From positions 1 to 35,079 of the forward strand of contig JAHJDJ010000162.1 in assembly GCA_018812585.1 (NCBI GenBank): a DNA stretch of 35,079 nt, in the 5' to 3' direction. Each line of letters begins with the position of its first letter. The stretch's first letter is position 1. The position numbers were made by a program, and so were the translations under genes. Positions 24,546-31,449 of the stretch are shown here, one piece after another. The notes under the pieces were generated by a model, which made no database searches, was not told the origin of the DNA, and worked only from the letters and a program-made list of their open reading frames with translations. The stretch comes from a bacterium. Its GTDB lineage: Bacteria > Electryoneota > B3-LCP.

Positions 24546-25891
24546 ACAACTTCCAAGAAATTTGGCAGCGCGCGCTGCAGAAGATCGAAAAGACTATCCC
24601 TCGTGAAAGCTACCTTACCTGGTTTAGCCCACTCAAGCTGCTGAGCGCCGAAAATAGCGAAATTGTAATTGGCGTCCCAAATGGGTTTTTTTTCGAGTTT
24701 CTTGAGTCTCATTACAAGATTCAAATCGAAGAAGCGTTGCGTGATGTCTCTGGCGGGACACTTGCTATAAAGTTCAAAATTCATCAGAGTGAAGAAGAGG
24801 ACGATATTCAAGAAGCTCAACCGCCACAGAGGGCTTTTCAAGCGCCTCGGGAGGGATATGTTGAAAGAACCCACTTAAACCCCCGATATGTCTTCGAAAA
24901 CTTCGTAGAAGGGGATAGTAATTCTTTCGCCAATGCAGCCGCCTTGGCCGTCGCTGAGGCGCCCGGGAAGACACCATTCAACCCGCTTTTTATCTACGGT
25001 CCAACGGGTCTGGGAAAAACTCACTTGCTTCAGGCTGTCGGCAATTTTTCGCTGGCTAACAAGCGAGCCAAGCGGGTGGTCTTCGTGACCAGTGAAATGT
25101 TCATGAACGATTTTGTGTTTTCGATTAAAACCTATAAAACCACCGACTTTTCACGGTTCTACCGCAATGTTGATATGCTCCTCCTGGATGACGTCCAATT
25201 CTTTCAGGGTAAAGAACGAACACAGCAGGAGTTCTTTCACACCTTTAATTCACTTCATCAAGTCGGTAAACAGATTGTGCTGACTTCAGATCGCCCGCCT
25301 AAAGAATTGGGTGATTTTGATAAGCGCTTGATCAGCCGTATCGGTCAGGGTTTGGTCACCGATATCGTTCCACCTGATTTTGAAACCAGGCTGGCTATTA
25401 TCCAAAAACGCGCCGAACGTGAGGGTATCTTTCTTCCCGAGGAAATTGCTGAGTATATTTCCCAGTCAATTCGAGATAATATCCGAGATCTGGAAGGCGC
25501 ACTCATCAAACTTATCGCCTACTGTTCAATTTCCAATGCTGATTTAACCTTACCGGTTGCCAGGGAAGTTCTGAAGGATATGATCGAAACATCGACTATG
25601 TCGCTCAGTATCGAAAATATCCAGCAGAAAGTAGCGGGTTTTTACCACGTTCCGGTGGATCTTCTGATTGCCAGAAACCGTAAAAAGGAAGTCGCGTTAG
25701 CCCGGCAGGTTGCCATGTATTTCTGTTTTGAGCTGACGAACTCAACCCTGAAAAGCATCGGGGTCCACTTCGGCAATCGCGACCATTCAACCGTGATTCA
25801 CGCTAAGAAGTTGATAACTCAAAAATTAGAAGAAGATCCTGCCTTCGACGCAGAGATCAGTTCTATCCGTAATCTGTTGCTTTCTAAATAA
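24539..25891 (+). CDS. dnaA: Chromosomal replication initiator protein DnaA
   Basis: A 450-residue initiator of typical length. Domain I spans residues 1-85 (FQEIWQRALQKIEKTIPRESYLTWFSPL) and is followed by a short Gln/Glu-rich linker. Domain III is an AAA+ module with Walker A GPTGLGKT (154-161), Walker B LLLDDVQF, and sensor and box VII motifs (SRIGQGLVTDI). Domain IV carries the DNA-binding helix-turn-helix with the DnaA signature FGNRDHSTVIHAKKLI. The start ATG lies within a DnaA box. No clear Shine-Dalgarno is seen directly upstream, which may mean weak or regulated translation. Confidence 0.98.
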   Translation: MHNNFQEIWQRALQKIEKTIPRESYLTWFSPLKLLSAENSEIVIGVPNGFFFEFLESHYKIQIEEALRDVSGGTLAIKFKIHQSEEEDDIQEAQPPQRAFQAPREGYVERTHLNPRYVFENFVEGDSNSFANAAALAVAEAPGKTPFNPLFIYGPTGLGKTHLLQAVGNFSLANKRAKRVVFVTSEMFMNDFVFSIKTYKTTDFSRFYRNVDMLLLDDVQFFQGKERTQQEFFHTFNSLHQVGKQIVLTSDRPPKELGDFDKRLISRIGQGLVTDIVPPDFETRLAIIQKRAEREGIFLPEEIAEYISQSIRDNIRDLEGALIKLIAYCSISNADLTLPVAREVLKDMIETSTMSLSIENIQQKVAGFYHVPVDLLIARNRKKEVALARQVAMYFCFELTNSTLKSIGVHFGNRDHSTVIHAKKLITQKLEEDPAFDAEISSIRNLLLSK

Positions 25892-26176
25892 GTCTTGGTA
25901 ACTTGTTAATAAGTGATTGATAAGTGATATGTTTTCCACACTTACTAAGATGTTTTTCTTTTTGCCTTCTCGCTCTTTGGGCTTTATGCACTCTTATCAA
26001 CACGAGCTGAAGAACTATCAACTCTTTTGTCAACATCGCCCGTATGTATAAGGAATTAGGTTTAGGTCTCTTTTTCACAAATTAACACTGCCTACTACTA
26101 GTTCTATATTCTTTAAATATAAATAGTAATAATAGAAATAAAAACGTTAAGCCAGCTTTTTCATCAGGAGTTGAGC
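25892..26176 (+). other. Candidate replication origin (oriC) in the dnaA-dnaN spacer
   Basis: Plus-strand DnaA-box-like sites in order: TTTTCCACA (25932-25940), TTATGCACT (25984-25992, last base off), TTATCAACA (25994-26002), TTGTCAACA (26027-26035) and TTTTTCACA (26071-26079). The first and last fit the relaxed TTWTNCACA. A strongly A/T-rich tract (26100-26150) follows with TAGTAATAATAG at 26124-26135, four in-phase TA(G/A) triplets like the DnaA-trio that directs strand opening. CTACTACTA (26092-26100) gives TAG triplets on the other strand. The order boxes, trios and A/T-rich DNA fits the known basal unwinding layout. Confidence 0.7.
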
Positions 26177-27289
26177 ATGAAATTCAAGGTTGCCCAGGAG
26201 CCCTTTCTTCAGGGTGTAGCAAAGGTTTCAGGTGTCGTTCCTTCTCGTACCCCTTTAACGTTTCTCTATAATATACACGCAGAGTTAAAGGGTAATACGC
26301 TTACGTTGACGGCATCAGATGGTGATGTTTTTCTAATCACCAGTATCGAAGTAGAAGGACAGAAAGATGGTTCGGTTTTGGTGCCAGCCAGACCTCTTCA
26401 GGACCTTCTGAAAGAACTGCCGGGAGCAGAAATCGAGTTGGAAATTTCACCCGAGCAACACCTGTTGTTAAGCACCGCCAAGGGTCAATTTACAATTCCA
26501 GGTGAAGACTCGTCTCGATATCCATCAGCTCCACAGGAAAAGCCGGATAATAAGATTCAGTTCAGCGCAGATGATCTGAAGAAGATTCTGGACCAGACCA
26601 CGTTTGCGGTTTCGCACGATGAATTGCGTCCAGCGCTTACGGGTTTATTACTGCAATTTACCGAAGATGAACTGCGCTCGGTCGCTACAGACGGTCATCG
26701 CCTGGTAAAACTGGTCAAGAACAAACCGGCCGATGGCGGTGAGGCCATCGAAGTAATCGTGCCGTTGCGCACCTTAAATCTTTTGCAGCGAAACCTGGAA
26801 TATTCTAAGAGCGTAGAAGTCTTTCTGGCTACCAATCGTGTTGTTTTTACCACGGAAGATTTGACCATTACCAGCAAAGTCGTTGAAGGAAAATTCCCGG
26901 CCTACGACGCGGTAATACCAAAAGAAAATCCCAATCTGCTGTCCTTTGACATCGTTCCTTTTATGGCGGCCGTGAGGCGTGTTTCGATTTTCGCTAACCA
27001 GATTAACCGTCTGGTCGTCATTTCGCTGTCTCCGGAAGAAATTAAAGTATCCGCAGAAGATCCGGATAGCGGCCGCAAAGGTCAGGAATCCGTTGAAGGA
27101 ATCTATGACGGCGATCCTATCGATATTGGATACAACGCCCAGTACTTGTTAGAAGCCTTGCGTCACATGCCCGGAGGTAAAGCGCAGATTAAACTGGGCT
27201 CAGCGACATCAGCAGGTGTTATGACTCCCGAAAAACAGGACCAGGGCACCGATCTGCTGATGCTGCTGATGCCGATTCGCCTGCAATAG
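26177..27289 (+). CDS. dnaN: DNA polymerase III beta subunit (sliding clamp)
   Basis: A 370-residue ring-forming clamp with the three repeated clamp domains. Visible family segments include LTLTASDGDVFLITSIEVEG (domain 1), LRPALTGLLLQF and SVATDGHRLV (domain 2), and VRRVSIFANQINRLVVISL with the C-terminal LLMLLMPIRL (domain 3). The ATG at 26177 has AGGAG 6 bases upstream; an in-frame TTG two codons earlier is not needed. It follows dnaA as in most bacterial origins. Confidence 0.98.
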   Translation: MKFKVAQEPFLQGVAKVSGVVPSRTPLTFLYNIHAELKGNTLTLTASDGDVFLITSIEVEGQKDGSVLVPARPLQDLLKELPGAEIELEISPEQHLLLSTAKGQFTIPGEDSSRYPSAPQEKPDNKIQFSADDLKKILDQTTFAVSHDELRPALTGLLLQFTEDELRSVATDGHRLVKLVKNKPADGGEAIEVIVPLRTLNLLQRNLEYSKSVEVFLATNRVVFTTEDLTITSKVVEGKFPAYDAVIPKENPNLLSFDIVPFMAAVRRVSIFANQINRLVVISLSPEEIKVSAEDPDSGRKGQESVEGIYDGDPIDIGYNAQYLLEALRHMPGGKAQIKLGSATSAGVMTPEKQDQGTDLLMLLMPIRLQ

Positions 27290-27352
27290 AATACTTTGCT
27301 GATAAAGTAATCTAAGAGGAGCGTTCAAACACGATTTCATCGTTAAGGCAGA

Positions 27353-27670
27353 ATGAGAAAACGGGAAAAGCGGCACTTAAACCGCCCCTTTCCCTACGTG
27401 ACCCTTTCCACAGCCCTCGGCAAAGCGATAAAAGCCCCCAAAATACAGCATGGCTTGAATGCTGTCGAGATCGCCCGGGAATGGGAGGCGTTGGTTGGAG
27501 CGAAAGTTTCGGCACATGTTCAGCCAGTATCGCTGGACAAGGGGATACTTACCCTGAAAACTGACTCGTCCGTCTGGCGCCAGCAAATGCTATTTATGAA
27601 AACTGAGCTCCTGGACCGAATTTCCGCACAATTTAATCATCTGCAGGTCCGGGATCTTCGCGTTATTTAG
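27353..27670 (+). CDS. dciA: DciA-family (DUF721) replicative helicase loader
   Basis: A 105-residue protein with the DUF721 core: VEIAREWEALVGAKVSAHVQP and LTLKTDSSVWRQQMLFMKTELL. DciA loads or operates DnaB in the many bacteria that lack DnaC/DnaI. It lies 63 bases after dnaN, where DUF721 genes commonly occur, and carries an AAGG ribosome site 4 bases before the ATG. The basic N-terminus (about 20 residues) is typical. Confidence 0.85.
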   Translation: MRKREKRHLNRPFPYVTLSTALGKAIKAPKIQHGLNAVEIAREWEALVGAKVSAHVQPVSLDKGILTLKTDSSVWRQQMLFMKTELLDRISAQFNHLQVRDLRVI

Positions 27671-27737
27671 GTTGCTCTCTTGACCTTCCAGTTATTCAAG
27701 AACATGAGACCAACAAACATCAAGGACACCCCAAAAA

Positions 27738-28520
27738 ATGAGTACTATCAACCAGGAACTACTTGGAAAATTGCAGGAGGAAATTGGGACCGGAAAAACG
27801 CAGGTGTACTGGCACATCGCCCGCAAAGTAGAAATGACCGGACTTCCCCGATCCCAGGCAGCCATCGCTTTGGCTATGGAGCTGGGCATTAAAGTCTCAA
27901 GGTATGCCACAGAATATGATCTCGAGATGATCCATAAGGTAGAGCCCGGATTAGGCTCTGTCATCTCCAGCGTGCTGCCAGATAAAGAGGCTTTCGCAAA
28001 ACAGGTCGATGATGCACAGGAATCAAATAACGGCTCTCTGCCGTTCCTGGATAGCAAAATGATCGACAAAGCACACAAAAATGCAGAAATCTGTGCACAG
28101 CTTTTTCTTTTTGAAAATTCGATTCGTCTGACAGTTCATGCCGTTATGGAAAAGAACTATGGTCTCGACTGGTGGTATGATAAGACCCCCCGCGATGTCA
28201 TGTACGAAACCTTCGATCGACGGTCTGGAGAAAACGGCCCCAAATGGCGCGGTCAATTCGGTGCAGAACCGATTTACTATACCGACATCAACGATCTGAA
28301 TACAATCGTTCAGGAGCATCAGGAAGATTTCAGTAAGCTGCTCGGCAAAGAGCTGCATTTCAACGGCTGGATCGATTTGGTCGAACGTATACGCATTGCG
28401 CTGACCACCGCGAACCCCATAACTCTGAAAGAACGCAACAAGTTCATTGAAATGGTCAATGAGTGGGGCACTATTGCCCGCCAGATCTACAACAATCTGG
28501 AAGCCCAGAAGTCTAAATAG
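27738..28520 (+). CDS. Swt1-like HEPN domain protein
   Basis: A 260-residue protein. Residues about 105-255 resemble the Swt1-type HEPN domain: LFLFENSIRLTVHAVMEKNYGLDWW and the late segment NPITLKERNKFIEMVNEWGTIARQIYN. The N-terminal part (about 5-55, with TGKTQVYWHIARKVEMTGLP) is a separate small helical unit of unknown role. HEPN proteins are often RNA-binding or RNA-cleaving and occur in defence and toxin systems. The usual R-x4-6-H nuclease pair is not clear here; the nearest is RLTVH with three residues between, so it may be inactive as an RNase. It stands between dciA and gyrB, an unusual place, with EamA genes after it. Confidence 0.6.
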   Translation: MSTINQELLGKLQEEIGTGKTQVYWHIARKVEMTGLPRSQAAIALAMELGIKVSRYATEYDLEMIHKVEPGLGSVISSVLPDKEAFAKQVDDAQESNNGSLPFLDSKMIDKAHKNAEICAQLFLFENSIRLTVHAVMEKNYGLDWWYDKTPRDVMYETFDRRSGENGPKWRGQFGAEPIYYTDINDLNTIVQEHQEDFSKLLGKELHFNGWIDLVERIRIALTTANPITLKERNKFIEMVNEWGTIARQIYNNLEAQKSK

Positions 28521-28537
28521 CCAGCTAGAGTGATTGA

Positions 28538-29407
28538 TTGTCCGACACTTCGAAGGGGTATGCCTATGTCGTTGTCAGCGCACTGCTGACCGGCGCAGTT
28601 TTCACCTTTGGTAAAGTTGTTACCGCTGCGCTTACCCCAGAGTTCGTGGTCGCCTGGATCTTTACCGTCGCCGCGGCCATACTGGGTGTATGGACGATCA
28701 CTTCTGGCCGCTGGCGAGAATTCCGTCAGTGCAGCAGACGCGATTGGCTTTACATTCTCCTGTTCAGCGCTTTCTCGGTTGCTGCTATTCATACCACCTG
28801 GTTAGGCATTAAGCATCTTGATCCGACGGTAGCAGCGTTTATCAGCAGGCTGCAGACCGTTGTCGCGATCATCTTGGGAGTGCTTCTTTTAAAAGAACGC
28901 TTCAGATGGCCGGAAGCTGTCGGTGGAGTGGCTGTTCTCGCCGGTGTGATCGTTATCCGAGTATCATTTGACGTTTCAGTTACATTCTGGTTTTGGGTGA
29001 TGGTTCTGTCAGGTGTCCTGTTTGGCATAACCGAGATCTTCGCCAAAAAGGCTGTCAGGTCCCTTTCACCCATCCCTTTGAATTTTTTTCGCAATGCCAT
29101 CATTGCGCTGGTCTTTCTCGTGTATGTTTCGACGACTCAGGGCGGGCTCATGGAGTTTAAAGGGCTCTTCTGGATCGTTATGATCATTGGTATTACCGGA
29201 CCGCTGCTTTCACGGCTCTGCTTCCTTTATGCGCTGAGCTATATAGACGTCTCCAAGGCGGTGCTGGTCAATCAACTGCAACCCTTCTTTGTGGCAGTTA
29301 CAGCTTTCGCTGCAATCGGTATGATCCCTACCCTGCGCGAATGGACGGGAGGAATTCTGATTTTGGTGGGTTGCGCAGTTATGATAGGGGGGAGGCGTAA
29401 ATCCTGA
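28538..29407 (+). CDS. EamA-family (DMT superfamily) transporter, copy 1
   Basis: A 289-residue integral membrane protein with about ten helices in two EamA repeats. Repeat 1 includes GAVFTFGKVV and KHLDPTVAAFISRLQTVVAIILGVLLLKERF; repeat 2 ends MIPTLREWTGGILILVGCAVMIGG. The start is a TTG, since a stop lies directly upstream and no ATG or GTG is in frame before the first helix. It is paralogous to the next gene. DMT proteins usually move small metabolites or amino acids; the substrate is unknown. Confidence 0.9.
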   Translation: MSDTSKGYAYVVVSALLTGAVFTFGKVVTAALTPEFVVAWIFTVAAAILGVWTITSGRWREFRQCSRRDWLYILLFSAFSVAAIHTTWLGIKHLDPTVAAFISRLQTVVAIILGVLLLKERFRWPEAVGGVAVLAGVIVIRVSFDVSVTFWFWVMVLSGVLFGITEIFAKKAVRSLSPIPLNFFRNAIIALVFLVYVSTTQGGLMEFKGLFWIVMIIGITGPLLSRLCFLYALSYIDVSKAVLVNQLQPFFVAVTAFAAIGMIPTLREWTGGILILVGCAVMIGGRRKS

Positions 29408-29446
29408 CAGCGGGAAGTCCTGTTTTTCAAACTCTGCGGGTGGTTG

Positions 29447-30313
29447 TTGTCAAACCATAAGAAGGGATACGTTTTTGCGCTCATCGCCACGTTGCTGATG
29501 GCGGTAGTATTCGTTTTAGGAAAAGTCGCTTTAGCAAAGCTTACACCACAGTTCTTTGTCGCTTGGACCTTTTCGATAGCCGCGCTGCCTTTGGGAATCT
29601 GGAGTCTGATTGATGGCAGTTGGAAAGAGATTCCCCGCTGCCGTCGTGAAGATTGGTGGCCTGTCGTCGGGTTTGGCCTGTTTTCGATCATCGCCTTATA
29701 CCTTATCTGGTTGGGTGTTCAGCATTTAGACCCAACGGTCGCAGGCTTCATCAGCAGGGTGCAGGTTTTAATGGCTGTTTTCCTCGGCGTGGTCTTTTTG
29801 AAGGAGCGTTTCGGCCGCGGGGAAATCATCGGTTCTCTGGTCCTGATTGCCGGTTTGGTTATAATCCGCTTTTCCTTTGGTGTGAGCATGGATAAGTGGT
29901 TCTGGGTGATGGTCACAGGCGGTCTGTTCTTTGGCGCGGCCGAAGCCCTGGCCAAGCGAGCGGTTCAAGGGATGTCGCCGGTTCCATTGAATTTTATTCG
30001 TGCGTCAATCGTCGGTCTGTTCTTTTTAGCAGTTATCATCTATGAGGGGCAATCCCCGTGGGAATTCAAGGGGATGTTCTGGTATGTGGCTGGCGTCGGG
30101 ATTGGCGGATCTCTGTTTGCCCGGCACTTTTTCCTGCACGCCATCAGGCACATTGAAATTTCTAAGGCGATGCTGGTGCGCCAGGTTCAGCCATTATTTG
30201 TTTTCGGTATTGCGTATATCACTCTGGGAATGATCCCCACCCTGCGGGAATGGATGGGAGGAATTCTGATTCTGGTGGGTTGCGCAGTTATGATAGGGGG
30301 GAGAAGGAAATAA
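29447..30313 (+). CDS. EamA-family (DMT superfamily) transporter, copy 2
   Basis: A 288-residue paralogue of the preceding gene, with the same ten-helix plan and matching motifs (KVALAKLTPQFFVAW, QHLDPTVAGFISRVQVLMAV, LKERFGRGEIIG). It also starts with TTG, at 29447 by comparison with its twin; another TTG lies one codon upstream. The last 25 residues are almost identical to copy 1, whereas much of the rest has diverged. It lies 39 bases after copy 1, so they are probably co-transcribed and may form a heterodimer. Confidence 0.9.
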   Translation: MSNHKKGYVFALIATLLMAVVFVLGKVALAKLTPQFFVAWTFSIAALPLGIWSLIDGSWKEIPRCRREDWWPVVGFGLFSIIALYLIWLGVQHLDPTVAGFISRVQVLMAVFLGVVFLKERFGRGEIIGSLVLIAGLVIIRFSFGVSMDKWFWVMVTGGLFFGAAEALAKRAVQGMSPVPLNFIRASIVGLFFLAVIIYEGQSPWEFKGMFWYVAGVGIGGSLFARHFFLHAIRHIEISKAMLVRQVQPLFVFGIAYITLGMIPTLREWMGGILILVGCAVMIGGRRK

Positions 30314-30328
30314 GAACTTAAGGCAATC

Positions 30329-30595
30329 ATGACAAAAGAAGAAAAAATATTATTAAAGGTCCTTCGGGGTGTGTCAGATAGGAATTTACAATTCAATGAA
30401 CTGTGTAAACTATTAACTAGACTGGGATTTGAGGAAAGAACGCGTGGAAGTCACAGGATTTTCTTTCGAACAAATATAGAGGAAATAATCAACTTGCAGC
30501 CCAAGGGCAATTTAGCAAAACCATATCAAGTTAAACAGGTGCGTAATTTGATTTTGAAGTACAAGCTTGGAGGCGTTGAAGATGACAAAGTATGA
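30329..30595 (+). CDS. hicA: HicA-type mRNA interferase toxin
   Basis: An 88-residue small basic protein of the HicA/YcfA family. It has the dsRBD-like fold pattern LCKLLTRLGFEERTRGSHRIFFR, in which the His of GSHRIF is the catalytic residue. An AAGG ribosome site precedes the ATG. The 3' end overlaps the HicB gene by 14 bases, giving the common toxin-first order. It would cleave mRNA when not bound by HicB. Confidence 0.87.
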   Translation: MTKEEKILLKVLRGVSDRNLQFNELCKLLTRLGFEERTRGSHRIFFRTNIEEIINLQPKGNLAKPYQVKQVRNLILKYKLGGVEDDKV

Positions 30596-30791
30596 AGTGA
30601 TTATCTACTGGAGCGAAGATGACCAGGCATTCATCGCTGAAGTCCCCGAATTGCCTGGCTGTATAGCCGATGGTAAAAGTAAAGAAGAAGCCTTGGCTAA
30701 TGTCGAAGTCATTATTCAGGAATGGCTTGAAACGGCCAAGCAACAAGGACGAAAAATTCCTAAACCAAAGGGGCGGTTGGTGTTTGCGTAA
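30582..30791 (+). CDS. hicB: HicB-type antitoxin
   Basis: A 69-residue protein with the HicB partial RNase H-like domain: YEVIIYWSEDDQAFIAEVPELPGC, then GKSKEEALANVEVIIQEWLETAKQQGR. The ATG at 30582 has GGAGG 8 bases upstream, inside hicA. It lacks a C-terminal DNA-binding domain, so it is the short antitoxin form, and autoregulation would need another factor. Confidence 0.88.
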   Translation: MTKYEVIIYWSEDDQAFIAEVPELPGCIADGKSKEEALANVEVIIQEWLETAKQQGRKIPKPKGRLVFA

Positions 30792-30801
30792 CGGGTTAAA
30801 G

Positions 30802-31417
30802 ATGTCACTAGAAGCACAGAAGAAGGAGTTCAGTAAGATACGTGATGCCCTTAAAGTTCAGTTGGAATGGATGTCATTAGTATTTAACGAATTTTGATAA
30901 ACTATATGAGTTGAAAGACAAAAATCTTAAGGTTTTTCGTTTTGCCCCACTCTTCTTTATGGTTGCTAAAAATTCATTATTAAGTTCAACAATTCACCAC
31001 ATTTATAAAATAGTTATCGATAAAAGACACTTTGGAATTCACAAATATCTCGACTTCATCGAAAAGAACGATTTTCTTTTCACCAGAGCAGAAAATCAGG
31101 ATATTAAAGAATTAGTCGCTGATGACCGTCTTAAACTTATTGAACTTAAACCTTTATTGGATAATGTTAAGAAATTAAGACATAATTATCATGCTCATCT
31201 AAATGATAAAGCCGTCCATGAGGTTGCAAAGCTAAGTAATACTTATCCACTAGATCGAAGTAGTGTTATACAGTTGGAATCATCTATCCATGATATTTTC
31301 AACAGGTACTCACAGTATTTCGACGGACAGAGTTTTGCATTAAATTCTTGGTCAGTGGACGATTTTTATCGAGTAAACAATCTAATAAATGAAAAACTAG
31401 GTACGGTTAATCACTAA
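30802..31417 (+). pseudogene. HEPN-like (possibly AbiU2-like) protein gene, frameshifted
   Basis: From ATG 30802 the frame reads 31 residues (MSLEAQKKEFSKIRDALKVQ onward) to a TGA at 30895-30897. Skipping one T of the TTTT at 30892-30895 joins it smoothly to a long frame ending at 31417: FNEFDKLYELKDKNLKVF and on. The combined product is about 204 residues, all-helical, with LRHNYHAHLNDKAVHE, an R-x5-H motif like that of HEPN ribonucleases. The region is visibly more A/T-rich than its neighbours, which suggests transfer. It follows hicB by 10 bases. It could be a dead gene, a read error or, less likely, a +1 frameshift at TTT TGA. The family assignment is tentative. Confidence 0.6.
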
Positions 31418-31449
31418 TATCATTAGAAGCCATAATCTGGAAATAAAAC

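Noticed and set aside
24386-24874. 162-codon minus-strand frame across the dnaA start
   Set aside because: It lies antisense to dnaA and the origin spacer and shows no family pattern or ribosome site.
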